A stretch of 64,000 nt of DNA. Source: Isoetes taiwanensis (taxonomy: Eukaryota > Streptophyta > Lycopodiopsida > Isoetales > Isoetaceae). The notes under the pieces were generated by a model. The model had not been told where the DNA came from, searched no databases, and saw only the letters and a program-made list of their open reading frames with translations. The translations under genes were made by a program, and so were the position numbers. Each line of letters opens with the position of its first letter. The first letter of the stretch is position 1. Shown in pieces: positions 46,955 through 58,522 of the stretch. The stretch lies in the NCBI GenBank assembly GCA_021234155.1, contig JAJEKV010000062.1, positions 2,639,305-2,703,304 of the forward strand. Direction: 5' to 3'.

Positions 46955-47645
46955 ACAACAAACTGCGACATCGCGATCAGCACAGCCCTACGATAAATCT
47001 GGGCCATACCGCTAATTCCAGATCACCGCGTTCAAATCTAGCAACTTCCTCAAATCTATATTAGATGCTTGCAGAAAAAATCCCAATTTGGTCAAAACAG
47101 AGAACATGCAAACAGAACAATGCCTTAAATTTCTTTGACCGACAAAATAAAGAATTGAGCATTGGAAGGAGGGCTGGATCAGAGAGCATGTTGGGCTGTG
47201 AAGACGGATGGGTAGGCGGCACCCAAGGCAACTGGAGGAGGAGGAGGAAGATTTTACTGTTTCTTTACCATTTTAGCCAGCAAGAAATGACATATTTCAA
47301 GGATGTGGATCTCTTACATTTGGTTGTAGCACAACTATTCAACTTGAAATTGTACATGGTCTCCTACGCTAAATGATAGAAGCCAATTCAAATTTAGTGT
47401 TTACACATTCTTTTAAATCAAAGGACTTCCGAACAAAATTCCATAAATCCCAATTAGTAGGACAATTCCTACAGGGCAAAAACAAAATGCATCGAAGCTT
47501 CAGCATTTCCATATACAAAGATTTGCTATGCAACCAAAAAACCCTTGCAGACCTCATATCAATGAGATCCTAAAACAGCACCATTAGATAATAATAAGCT
47601 ACAAAAGTTACCCCGTGATATAAACTCGCATTGCATTGTGATGAT
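46955..47645. other. Intergenic between the transporter copy and NOG1
   Basis: No gene is seen. The stretch next to 47,646 should hold the NOG1 3' UTR and polyadenylation region. Confidence 0.4.
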
Positions 47646-49634
47646 CTACCGCCGGTCTGTCTTTCCCATAGCTCGCTTACCAGAGAATAAGTGTTTTGGC
47701 TTCAAATTGTATATGCTTCTGTCTGCTTCACCCCGTTTTGCAAGTTTGTTTCGCTTCTTCACTGATTTGTCTCCCAATCTTATTGCCTTCAATTTCTGAG
47801 TTCTATCCTTGAATCCCTCCCCTGGAACAACTTCAACAACACCTCGAGACTTTGACCGAGAGTGTCTACACAACCGTTTAATAGGCTGGTCAATGTCCAT
47901 AGCATCATCAACTTCCAGACCAACTGATCTCTGCCTCTTTCTGCCCCTGGATAAGGATCTAGATCGAGCTCTTTTTACTGCAGCAGATGCATCTATACCC
48001 AAGCTGCTAAGATGCTGACCCATTCTCTGTAATGTAAACTCCCTGTCTTTATCATGCTTTCTGGGAACCATTGGTCTGCTTTCAGCCGTGCTCTTCTTCA
48101 TCGCCGTCATTCTCATCATCTTATTCTTCTTCGCTCTTATTGCAGCAAGTGCATACATTTCTTCTGGACTCAATCCCTCTTCATCCATTTCATCATCCTC
48201 TTCCTTTGCTGTAGCTTCCTCAGCTCTTTCCAGCTCTTCCAGCCTCTCAAGAATATCAGCATCCACATAATCGGCAATGTTATGACCATCAATTGTTTCT
48301 GGAATAATATCCTCCTTCCAATCATCAACTGCCAGCATATAGTGCTTGTGTAAATTAACAGAGTATACTCCAGCACCACCATTCTCTTCCTGAAAATCTT
48401 TTTCAAGTTTCCATTCTGCAGCCCTAGCTGTGGCTTCAAACACAGCTTGAGGTATACATGGCGGTCTCTCTTTGTCATCCCTAGGCTTCGGATTAGCAAC
48501 ATGAATTCGATTCAAACAATCATTGAGCTTTTTGGATTTCATTTTTACCTCCACTCTTTGCTGCAAGAGTTTTTCACAAGCTGCATTCTTTACAGCAATG
48601 ACTCCATCTTCAGTTAGTGTGCTCATTGTTAGCAAGCTTCCACTGTCCTCAGCCATTATTCCATCAACAATAGACCCCATGGAACAGTTGGCTGCTTCCC
48701 TTTTCATTTCTAGGATCAACTTCTGGTCCACTTCTGGGAGATTCTCAAGAGACTGCAAATCAATCTTATTGCACACAATAATCAGTGGCTTATTTGCAAA
48801 CAGAGGCTTAATACTGTGAAAGAGAGCTGCTTGCTGTGCAACGCTGTATCCACAAGATCCAGATGGATCAACGAAGAAAAGTACAGCAGCTCTAAGATGT
48901 GCAAGGGCAGTAATACTTAACATCTCAATAGTGTTTCGATCTTCCAATGGATGATCCAAGATTCCTGGCGTATCTATCACTTGCCACCTTAAATATTTGT
49001 AATCGGTATGACCCACAAACAAAGACTTTGTTGTGAAAGCATATGGCTGCACATCCACGTCTGCTCTCGTAATCTTGGTGATGAATGAGCTCTTACCCAC
49101 ATTGGGATACCCACATATCAGAATAGTTCTAGTGTTAGGATCAATGGAAGGAAGTCTGGACATATGCTGGCGAACCTGTTCTAAATAAGCAAGACTTGGG
49201 CTCACCCTCTTCATCACAGTACACATACGTCCAAGTGCTGCCTTCTTCAACAGCTTGCACCGGTACAATGAATCCCCATACTTCAACAATCTTATGTAAT
49301 CCTTAGCAATTTTATCAATCAAGCGAGATGCGGTATTAATCTGATCAAGAGAAAGCTTATAATGGTCTCTATCATATAACACATTCATGAGATCACCATA
49401 AAAAGGATGAATATCATCAATTCTAGGGAAATCCTCCAGAATTGTAGTTAGCTTCTCATGAAAAGTCTGCTGGGTGTATTTAACCTTACGCATATAAAAC
49501 TGACGAATTCTAGAGATTGCATAACCTTTGTGCACCACAGTGGGCGTCTGTCGCTGGACCCGAGACAAAACTATATCCACAAAATCCTTACCAGTAGGCA
49601 CCACGGTGATTTTCTTGAAATTGTAGAGCACCAT
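47646..49634 (-). CDS. NOG1: Nucleolar GTP-binding protein 1 (NOG1)
   Basis: This is an intact single-exon gene for 662 residues, close to the usual length of plant NOG1 (about 670). NOG1 is an Obg-family GTPase that acts in the nucleolus and on pre-60S ribosome particles in large-subunit maturation. The N-terminal helical domain (about 1-165) starts MVLYNFKKITVVPTGKDFVD. The G domain follows: P-loop GYPNVGKSS at about 175-183, DTPG at 221-224 and NKID at 289-292. The FTTKSLFVGH stretch (200-209) is the switch I region. The C-terminal half has NOGCT-like sequence, an acidic stretch (EEDDEMDEEGLSPEEMYALA), and a basic, nucleolar-type tail (RSRSLSRGRKRQRS, ending GKRAMGKTDRR). The start is the first ATG after a stop-rich leader and matches the conserved N-terminus. 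No damage is seen, and the gene looks functional. Confidence 0.97.
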   Translation of the reverse strand: MVLYNFKKITVVPTGKDFVDIVLSRVQRQTPTVVHKGYAISRIRQFYMRKVKYTQQTFHEKLTTILEDFPRIDDIHPFYGDLMNVLYDRDHYKLSLDQINTASRLIDKIAKDYIRLLKYGDSLYRCKLLKKAALGRMCTVMKRVSPSLAYLEQVRQHMSRLPSIDPNTRTILICGYPNVGKSSFITKITRADVDVQPYAFTTKSLFVGHTDYKYLRWQVIDTPGILDHPLEDRNTIEMLSITALAHLRAAVLFFVDPSGSCGYSVAQQAALFHSIKPLFANKPLIIVCNKIDLQSLENLPEVDQKLILEMKREAANCSMGSIVDGIMAEDSGSLLTMSTLTEDGVIAVKNAACEKLLQQRVEVKMKSKKLNDCLNRIHVANPKPRDDKERPPCIPQAVFEATARAAEWKLEKDFQEENGGAGVYSVNLHKHYMLAVDDWKEDIIPETIDGHNIADYVDADILERLEELERAEEATAKEEDDEMDEEGLSPEEMYALAAIRAKKNKMMRMTAMKKSTAESRPMVPRKHDKDREFTLQRMGQHLSSLGIDASAAVKRARSRSLSRGRKRQRSVGLEVDDAMDIDQPIKRLCRHSRSKSRGVVEVVPGEGFKDRTQKLKAIRLGDKSVKKRNKLAKRGEADRSIYNLKPKHLFSGKRAMGKTDRR

Positions 49635-49760
49635 CTTTTTTTTTATGGGCTCGAGTGGGATTCTCTCCCACCCTCTTCTCTCTGCGCAAGTTGCCCTACT
49701 TTAGGGTTTATCTTCTATATATTGAATGACCTAATCTGCTATATTATCGTTAGGGGTGTC
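49635..49760 (-). promoter_or_regulatory. NOG1 leader/promoter with telo-box
   Basis: The minus strand upstream of the start has AAACCCTAA at 49,709-49,701, the telo-box found in plant ribosome-biogenesis and ribosomal-protein genes. A GAGCCCAT element (related to site II, TGGGCY) lies closer to the ATG, with pyrimidine/GA-rich sequence between them. This suggests control together with other ribosome genes (inference from known motifs). Confidence 0.6.
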
Positions 49761-50159
49761 TCTAAGTTTTTTGGACCATTGGATTGATGCATATGCCAAA
49801 TATTATTCCATGGGGAGCTTTTGGGCAATCCCTTCCAAATTTTTATGCGTCAAATAGCCTCTATTTCACCCGATTTCTAAGGAGGCACCTAAAAAATAAA
49901 ACCAATGGTTCTTATATAAGTCAATTTCGGATCCCTGATACAGCTTAGACTTGCAACAGAGCAGGGCTTGGGGAATCGAATCCCAACAAGAATCATATGC
50001 CCTTAGCTTACCTGATGAACCAGCCTTCGAAGTTCTGCAACAAGCTTTTCTCTGCCTTTCCAGCAAATAACTCGTTCATTATGCGTTTATTTTACCAACA
50101 TGCATTAAAGAAGTCCCCATAGCTGTGGCCTACAACACCAACCTGCCATCTCCAAAAAC
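49761..50159. other. Intergenic upstream of NOG1
   Basis: No gene is seen between the NOG1 promoter region and the tail of LINE B. A minus-strand open stretch (49,866-50,066) has no motif. Confidence 0.4.
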
Positions 50160-53100
50160 GGCAAAGACGGCCCGAAGGAAGGATCTCGGAAGGAGGGGAG
50201 GGAGGGGAGGGAGGGAGGGAAGGGAGGAAGGGAGGAAGGATATTTTAACGAAGGAACGAAGGAGACCAAGGAAGGCCTATGAGAAGGAAGCGGATACAAT
50301 ATAACGGAAGGAAAGTTCCAAACACAAAAGAAAACTACGTAAACCCCAAACACAAAACAAAACTGTCTCTACCATGGGATGAAAAAACCCCCCATGTGGG
50401 AGGAAAAACCCTTGTAGTAGGCGTTGAGAGGCCCTATCTGGGCGCTCAAATTCCCTGTGCTGTGAGGGACTCCCTGACGGTGGAGACTTGCAGAATGTAG
50501 GATGCGAGACGTGCAACAATTGGCGAAGCCAGCAGTTGATGAATTGCTATCTCAGAGCAACTGAGATCGGCATGAGCTGCTCGGATGTGTGCATATGCTT
50601 GGATTTCTGTAGAGCATGGTGTTCATCTTCTACCATCCGCATATGACAGCACTGGCATAATCTCTCATGCCGGGGGATTCCCTGCCCTCCATCTGTACCC
50701 CAGCAGCCTGTCTCAATTCTGAGATGGTGGGACCCTATCCTTATTGCAGCTATAGCTCTCCGTTTCTTGGTAGAGATGTGTGCCTTCAAATACTGGTGGG
50801 GGCCATGTTCAAGCGACGGATTAACCTGCGTGTGGTAGTGCTCTGTTTTGGGCTTTGCAAGAGTGGGTGCACCCTACAGAGAGGCAGCAAAGCGCTCATT
50901 CAAATGCAGCTCCTGCTCCGCGATATCCGACATATCCATAATGTGTTGATAGTCTATGGACCATCTTGCGAACCATCCCCTACAATGCTCCTGCCACACT
51001 CTCTTCAGACGTTGTGGCCCTTGTGCCAAAAACAGAGCCCGGGGAGGAAGACATTGTGCATCCATTCTGTCAACCTTATGGAAATACGGGCAAGGTGCCT
51101 GCGCATAGCAGAATGCTGCAGGGGCCAAAAGCCAGTCTCATACAGCAAAATCGGAGAAGGCACCGTGTCCTTGACGCCTAGGCTGTATGTCAGGAAAGCC
51201 TTCTGTACCCTCTCTAGCTTATCCCAAGTACCCTTGCTAACCGCTGGCCCCCAGACCTCTACCCCATACAGCAATACTGGTTCTACGAGTGCTCGGAACA
51301 GGTGTGCTTTGCGTGCCCAATCGCAGAGATCTATTCTGTAACAGCTATTCTGCATTGCATACAGGGCTTTCCATCTCGCGCTGACCCTTCTTTCTACACA
51401 GTCATGGTCCTTACAACTTCCATCCTTTGTCCTCTGTAATAGAAGTCTGGGATATCATGCTGCGCAGACAGGATTGGCAACAACTTGCTTTTCTACTGGT
51501 TGACTGTCATTTCTGCTATGTCACAGAATTGACTGAGAGCATCCAAATGTTCCTGCATACTCCTAGTTGTATGGGACAATAAGCCCAGATTGTCTGCATA
51601 GAGCAATTGTTGTACTGTATATGCCTCTGGCAACTGCGGGCCACCACCTCCACGTTCTTGCATCCAGGTCTCCAACTTGTCAATATAGAGTCCAAAAAGC
51701 GTTGAAGATAACGGGCATCCCTGTTTAACACCTATGGTGTTGTTCACCCGGTGGTCTGACGCAGGCAAAGTGGCATAGATGGCATTCTACAAATCCTGTG
51801 GGACATGTAGCTCCTGCAAGCGTTGCCACAACAGGTCCCGAGGGACCGTATCATATGCCGTCTTAAAATCCATGAAACATCAATACAAGTCTGGACTAGC
51901 TTCCATAAGGATTCTGAGAGTAAAAATATGATCACTCGTGGAGTGGACAGGGCGGAAACCTGCCTGGCCAACTGCACGTACTCCAGTTTCCTCCGCCCAT
52001 TGCGTTAACTTCTTCTCCAGCACACCTGCTAGAAGTTTTGCGAGTAACGGGCTCACCATGATCATACGGTAGTTGGTGGAGTCATCCCTGCTTCCTGTCT
52101 TATGAATAGGGGTGACCTTGCTAACTATCCATTCCTGCGGGAGGCCCTCTCTGATGGCCTGATTGATTATCCCTATCAAAGGCCCGAGCAAAGCTGGCCC
52201 ACCCCATTTCAACAGCTTGGCCTGAAGTCCCTGCAAGTCCTTTGCTTTACCATTAGCAAGATGCCTAAGACCCTGGTGGATGTCCTCCTCTGAAAGCTGT
52301 AGTGTTTCTCCTAGCTGATCTGGTACGTCAGCAATTGCTCCTGGGGGGTCATACAACTCCTCCAACCGCTGTCTCCACTGGTCTGAGGTAACGTTGCCAG
52401 GTGGTTGATGCCTCTTATACAGCACTCTACGCCAAAAGGCTTTTGGCTCAGTCATCAGTAGATCAAACATGCGTTGCTGATTTTCTGCAATGTAGCGATG
52501 CTTTTTGGATTTCAAGAATGCCTTATAGTCCCTAATGGCCTGTTGCCGGAGCTGCGGATCTAAGATGGTGCGTAGCTGACTCTTTAGAGCCTTACATTCA
52601 TGCTGCTGCGAGTAAGGCCTTCACCAACCATTCACACTTATCATGCAATGTATAGAGGGCATCAATCCCCTGTAGCTCACGTTCCAGTGCCACCTCATGC
52701 TTGCTTCCGATAGTTCGGGGTGTATCTCAAACCCCGAGGGCGCCTGTCCTGTGGCCACGCCACTGAGTGCCTCCAATCCAAAGTGACATAAAGTGGATAG
52801 TGGTCTGACAAAGTCTCTTCATCTCTTGTTCCTGTGCCTGTCGCGAAATCTCTAATGATATCAAGTTCTGGCACTGAAGCTAGGAGATAGTCCACCACGC
52901 TAGCTCCACCATCGCCCCTGTCGCTTCTGCAAGTGAAGCCCCCCGATCGCGGCCATCTAAGCGTACCATTGCAGATCACCATGTCAAAGATCTGACATAG
53001 CTGGACCAACTCTTTTCCAAAGGCTCCGGAGACTGCATCCTGGGAGCGTCTTGCATGCTGGGATGCCTCCGTTTCTAGCCAAAGTGGGTTGGAGTCAGCA

Positions 53101-54005
53101 TTTCCCTTAAAGGTGGCCGAATGCCACTGTGCCGTACGTGCATTGAAATCTCCCAATAAAAACACATGACCCTCCTAGCGATACTGCTCTATATCATTAT
53201 ACAGTTCCCTATAGGGCATATGCACATCTATATCTGCCTGATGAACCCTGTAGAACTTAGAAGTTTCATGGGGTATATAACATTCGGATAAACAGTGGGC
53301 GATGGTGAGGCTGCAGCACTCGTATCCACAGGTAGCGGTTGAGTCTATCAGCCTTGTGGAGAGAGACTGTGGATGCTATAGCATCTTTGAAGTAGTACGC
53401 GACCCCTCCATACCCTCGCTTGCCATGGCGCTCATTGGCCAGTGAGAAATGATGGTACCCTGGGATGTCCGGTAACAGATGACCACTATATTCCCATGTC
53501 TCTTGCAAGAAGATGATGTCCATGCCTGTAGCAATTTCAGCAATGCCCTCGCCGCGCTTCCAGGGAAATCCCCTACAGTTCCACGATACAATGCGAAGGC
53601 ACTCTTCCTATGCTGTCTGTGGTGACTGCCCTATCCCAGCCCCCATGGAGGCTGCAGGAGTTTGGCAGGTGTCGGGGCTCGGCTCTGCTGCTATGGGTGG
53701 TGCCTGGGTACTTGATCCTGGCTGCTGTGTGTGATCCGCCATTCTGGAGGTGGGGGATCCAGAAGTGCTTGGTCCCCTGGTCGCCGCTTCTGCCACTGTT
53801 GGCCGTGGAGGCACAAATACCTTCATCTTGCCATTCACCAGGCCTGCCGATCCCCCTGCCTGCCTGACCTGTCTAATCTTTGCGAACTCCTCCTGCCTCT
53901 CCTTTTGTTAAGCCGGGGTCAGATCCATGTCTAAGTACACCGATGTCCCCTTCAAGCGACTAGCGCGCTGCAGCATCAATGTCTTCGATGCCTGGTCGAG
54001 CACTC
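50160..54005 (-). mobile_element. LINE B, AP-endonuclease LINE, 5'-truncated
   Basis: The minus strand starts in the C-terminal part of ORF1 (RASRLKGTSVYLDMDLTP at about 53.95 kb). The endonuclease follows: IVSWNCRGFPW (53.6 kb), DIIFLQETWEYSG, YGGVAYYF, GDFNARTAQWH (53.15 kb), GGASVVDYLLAS and LSDHYPLYV (52.8 kb). Reverse transcriptase blocks come next: ANGKAKDLQGLQAKLLKWGG, SKVTPIHKTGSRDDSTNYR and GQAGFRPVHSTSDHIFTLR, then GVKQGCPLSSTLFGLYID and LLYADNLG. The palm motif is therefore YADN, not YADD. A thumb-type region has LLYGVEVWGPAVSKGTWDKL. A Cys/His-rich end (RLCQCCHMRMVEDEHHALQ) lies at 50.6 kb. The 3' end is a purine/pyrimidine-rich tail (50,160-50,245). Frame breaks exist, but blocks are much better kept than in LINE A. 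Confidence 0.85.
50175..50250 (+). repeat. G-rich GGAGG/GGAAG tract, LINE B tail
   Basis: On the plus strand several GGGAGGGAGGGGAGGG-type runs follow each other (about 50,191-50,235). On the LINE strand this is a CCTTCC/CTCCC tail like the TTCC tail of LINE A. The tract meets the usual pattern for a four-stranded G structure. Confidence 0.7.
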
Positions 54006-55897
54006 ATTGGAAGACATCTTTTGAAGTTTGGAAGTTAAAAGTTTGGAAGACCCCTGTATACATGGCACCAAATCCTGGTTCTTTCCTTCTCCCCCATTTC
54101 CATACTCATATCTCATTCACATTTACCTTTCTTTAACCATTGTGCCCACTTCTTCACTATACTTGCCAAGTTTGTTTATCTCAAATATTCCTCTAGCCCA
54201 TATTTTCCTTTTCTTTTCATAATACTACCATTGGGTATTCTTTTTATCATTACCCTTGCACATCCCCTTGAGTTTTCATTATTCTAGCCTCTCTCACTCT
54301 ATATATCTTCACCTCCATGACTATCATTTGTTTTTTCTTCTTCTTACCTTTTCACTCCATGGGTACCATTACCTAGGGATTTATGCCTACCTAACATAGC
54401 TCCAAATCATCTCCAAAATCGAAGGGTCACATGGCTACATTCTCCATGGTTCAAGACTTGCTAAATTTCCATGATACACTTATAGTACCCTCGAAAAACC
54501 ATGACCAAAATTCTTAAGGCTCTAAAATACGAGCATATTCGAGCATATATGCACAAAAATACCTGGACCCTATCGCGAGTTTTTGCAAAAAATACGGCAT
54601 TTAGCCCTAGAAATCAGGAACTGGCTCAAATCTCGCCGGAATTGGATTCTTAAGCTCTGAAACATGCCTATTATTGGATTCCCGCATCTAAGCAACACAT
54701 TAAGCCTAAAAATATGGTCTGAGATCCCGGAAGTCTTAAAATCAAACCTATATACAGGGAAAACGTACACAGGCAATTTTCGAAGGCCCAGAAGCGCTCA
54801 AATTCAACATTGATCAATGCTGAGCATGATCTGAAGAATTCTTGAAGTCCCTGAGCACTCCTCAATCAGATTTGCAAAGATCTGATTGATATTATTTTCT
54901 AAAAATTATTTTATGACCTGTGATTGATATCCTCCAGTATTTGAAGTATTGAAACACTCTTATTCATTATTATTGTGATCTACTTATCTCTATATCAATG
55001 AAAATTCGTTGCCAAGTTGATGAAGTTGTCTCTGATATGAACTTTGGCAATTTTGCCTTTCAAAAAAATTCTACAATAAATTCCTCTATACTCCCAATTG
55101 CCTTTGGCCCAGTTGCCATCGATCCTTGAGACCTCTGAGATCTATATGCTTTGAAAAGATCGAAAAATACCATCCACAACTTGAGTTAGAAAATCTTGCA
55201 CCCTGTTTTGACTGTTCTTGACTGTACTTTGCCAAATCCGAGTGCAAAAATACCTCTAAGCATCCAAATGAAGATTTGATTTCATGCCTCCATTCTTTAC
55301 CATCATTGTGACACATTTGCTTTGAAAATTCTCAAAAAAATGGTCAGAAACTCCAAATCCCTTTTTCTGATCACTGTTTTTCAGTTTGACCCCTATTGAC
55401 CAACTGTTGACCTCACTTTAAACTTGAATATCTCTCAGATCTATGATCTGACTGGGTCAGGAACTACACCATTGGATTCACATAACTTTTTTCTGCCAGT
55501 CTAAAGCATCTGACCCAAAAATCAATCCGTTATCGACTACTACACCAATTTGAGCAAAGGTCCCATTTCCTAGAAATGGGAAAGGTATGAAACTTTGAGT
55601 TTTTGGATTCTTATTTAGATTTATCTTGCAAAGATTGATCACCTTAAGTGATCTGGAGGTCCTAACACCAACTTGAGTCCAAACTCAAGTTGGCTCATTG
55701 TGGTTGACCTTTGAAGCCAGGTTGAGGGTCAACACTTCCAAACCTATTTATTTCACATGTCAGGGTGTATATTGTTTGATCAGAGATTCATGTGGAGTCA
55801 TGGTTTAGCTGGGGAAATCTAGCTAAACCATTACATATTTTTTTTCCGTACATATTAGTCTGAAAAACCTGCCCTTTGAACCATTGTTAACTTATTA
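54006..55897. other. Intergenic, no gene recognised
   Basis: 54.1-54.4 kb is T/C-rich. 55.38-55.6 kb (GACCAACTGTTGACCTCACT, GAATATCTCTCAGATCTATG) has the feel of an old LTR or interspersed repeat, but I have no partner for it. Minus-strand open frames at 54.57-54.87 kb lack motifs. Confidence 0.35.
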
Positions 55898-56167
55898 GGG
55901 TAAATCCCACTGGCGGTTAAGTTAGGTTAAATGTGACAAATAATGGAGACTTGCTTTCACACTAGCACTTAAGTTACTACCAGTTAAATTAGAATTTGGT
56001 TAAATTTTAACTATGGTTAACTTAACAAGGTCATTTTCATACTGACAATAGTTATGTTAAATTTAATTAAAACTTTGACTAGACCCCTTATTTTAAACTA
56101 GAAGTTAAGTGGCCTGGAAGAGGTACACTTAACTCAGTTAAGCACTATGGGTGATTTTCCACTAGAG
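55898..56167. mobile_element. Possible MITE with imperfect inverted ends
   Basis: The left end (GGGTAAATCCCACTGGCGGT, then TAAGTTAGG) and the reverse complement of the right end (GGAAAATCACCCATAGTGCT, then TAACTGAG) align at roughly 65%. The 270-base interior is rich in GTTAA/TTAAC and has no coding frame. No target duplication was clear. Confidence 0.3.
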
Positions 56168-56281
56168 TGGTGCCTCATATTTTAGCCATTTCTATTAGGC
56201 CACATAAGCAAATAAGAAAAAAAATGATTTTCTACTTTTAGAAATAAGACAGGTTCGGTTCCTCCTTTTAAGGGGAATGGA

Positions 56282-56325
56282 GTCTTATTTTATACCAGGG
56301 GATTTTCCCCGGTATAAAATAAGAC
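56282..56325. repeat. 44-base near-perfect palindrome
   Basis: GTCTTATTTTATACC is followed by AGGGGATTTTCCCC and then GGTATAAAATAAGAC. The 15-base arms match exactly, and the inner GGGGA/TCCCC pair extends the stem, leaving a very short loop. It lies just beyond the MITE-like sequence. Confidence 0.85.
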
Positions 56326-57601
56326 ACTGTCACATATGTTAAAATCAGAATGCAATCACCCTACCTTCCACAATTTCTGAAGTTTTATCCAAGTACCCCT
56401 CGGTCTCCAAATCCTGCACTGATTGCTTATGAGTTGTTGCAATTCTCAAAGGTGAATGTGGATGGACTTCCGACATCGATAGCAGCAGCATCTTTTGTGC
56501 CAGGTTCAGCAATTGGGATGTCTGAGAATGGTAAATGCAACCCCTTCCCAACAACATCCTTCTTTTCACCTACAACATAAGATTTTGCTATATTCAGAAC
56601 TTAAGCATAGTGCACGAAACATGAATTGTTTAGTTTACCACAGCTTTACTTCTTGCTTTCTTGATACTACCCATATCTGCATTGACACAATTGGGATCAT
56701 AAGCAAATAAGAAATGTAAACACTTGATTCAGAATCAAGGGGAGATGTAGAGTAGATAGAAGCAAAATCTGAAGAAAAAATAATCAGATGCAAATCAAAA
56801 CAGAACAAATGTTAATTACATGCAAGTAGGTTTTTACTACATGCAAACTTTCTGCTGATAATGTAACGACAAAATAGAAGTACATTAGTGTGCATAGCTA
56901 TCAGAATGTAAAGGAAAACCAAATACTAAATTCAAATGCATTTCAGAACATATGTAAAATGTAAAGAACAAAATATTTTATCAATACACCCTATCAAATA
57001 CATCATTCAGCATTGAATGTAAAGGAAAGTCAAATACTAAATTCATATGCATTTCTGATCACATGTAAATGCAAAGTACAGTCATATGCAATACACCCTA
57101 TTAATACACCCTGTAAAGGAATTCCAGAAAAGCACTTCGTGGCACATGTAAATGTAAAGAACAGAAGCAAATACATTTTCTCTTTATAGTAAAGACAAAA
57201 CCACGCCAAATCAAATGCTAATACAGTTATGTACATGATGGAAACTAACTACATATAAGTACACTCAAACTAATTATGTAATGAAAATAGAAATAGATGT
57301 ACCTTCAGAAGGGATTCCTAAGCAAAGGTCAAGCAGTCCCCTGACCATGAACAATCATGTACACATGTATTCGTCGTTGAAACCCTGAATACAAGACAAA
57401 ATAGACAATATGTATGACCACAAAGTGGAGATATTACCATGGTCGAGTCAAGGCAATCATTGCAGCTGCTGCAAGTATTGGTAATATGTGAGGATAAAGC
57501 CCCGCCTTGTCATGAAAGTATGGGAGCGGGCTGCAGCCCTATCGTGTCCGATCTTTCCAAATGCTTAGTCATCTCCTTTATTCTATTCTCACACGGTGAA
57601 A
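56326..57601. other. Intergenic, no gene recognised
   Basis: AT-rich. A repeated motif, AATGTAAAGGAAAGTCAAATA and CATATGCATTTCTGATCACA-like sequence, occurs twice (near 56,907 and 57,017). Short open frames at 56.35-56.58 kb on both strands have no motif. Confidence 0.35.
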
Positions 57602-58522
57602 TTAACTTCCATATCCTTTGCTGATTTTTTCAATGGTAGCTTCTAATTCTTGCAAATCAGCCTTTAAACAATCAATGGGAATCATTAGAGCATCTAAGTC
57701 AGCAATATAACTTGATTTCTCCTCCTCTAAATGGGATGCCAAAGCCATTTGCACATCGGGCTTGGCTTCCCGCTTGCTTTTAAACCCCGCCATAATGCTG
57801 AACTGCTCACATATTTTTGCATCTTTATTCTCGCACAAGTCTTGTCAAGAAGCTCTTATCACTCTCATGCTTCAACAATTCAATTTCCATTGTTTTCCTT
57901 TTCTTTTTAAAGTCTCAGATTTTCATCAAGCATGAAGGCAGAATCTAATGCTCTTCTTTCCCTCCATCTTTTCATCATTTCCAACTGCTGCCCCAATTCT
58001 ACCTAAGGCATACATTTAATAGCTTTAACATTGGAAGACTTTACTGTAGCTAATTCTGTCAGGTCAGATTCTTTTTGAGAGCCTTTTGAATGAAGACTTG
58101 CACTTGCTTTCACCTCATCCCAATCAATGCTTACTCCTTTGTAATGAAGTGCATATGCTCGGGCAAAATACAATGGAATGTGATGATTTGCAATGTCCTT
58201 CCTACAAAAAATGTGCTCATACACAGAAAAAAAAATCTGCCATCCAAATAGGCTTAATCCTGCACTCTTGATAACCCCTAACAGCAGGGGCTTCAGAATC
58301 CCAAACATCCTGCACTATTTGCACTAGCCCTGGAAACATGCTATCAAAATTGTTGCTCCTAAGCTGCCTGATGCTTACCTTGTCAAACTCGGGCGGCAAG
58401 ACCTCCCGATCTGAAGAAGACCCACTCTTGAGTTTTCGGGCGGCAGTTGTAGTGGGAGACCTTGGCATGTGCTTTACAAGTTTGTTCTTGAGGAGATTTC
58501 CTTGAGATGTCTTTTGTTCCAA
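57602..58522 (-). CDS. Unrecognised minus-strand gene, partial or broken
   Basis: Three open stretches follow one another on the minus strand. The first (58,522-58,217) has a basic start and REVLPPEFDKVSIRQLRSNN, then MFPGLVQIVQDVWDSEAPAV and IKPIWMADFFF. The second gives VYEHIFCRKDIANHHIPLYF and ARAYALHYKGVSIDWDEVKA, ending near 58,003. The third (57,838-57,602) is a likely coiled coil (LADLQELEATIEKISK-like). The first two change frame at a run of eight or nine T/A bases near 58,230, so either an intron or a length error separates them. Composition is protein-like, and the order is consistent. I do not recognise the family. It reads away from the ULP1-like gene 1.7 kb to its right, and the two could be parts of one mobile element, which I cannot show. 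Confidence 0.4.
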
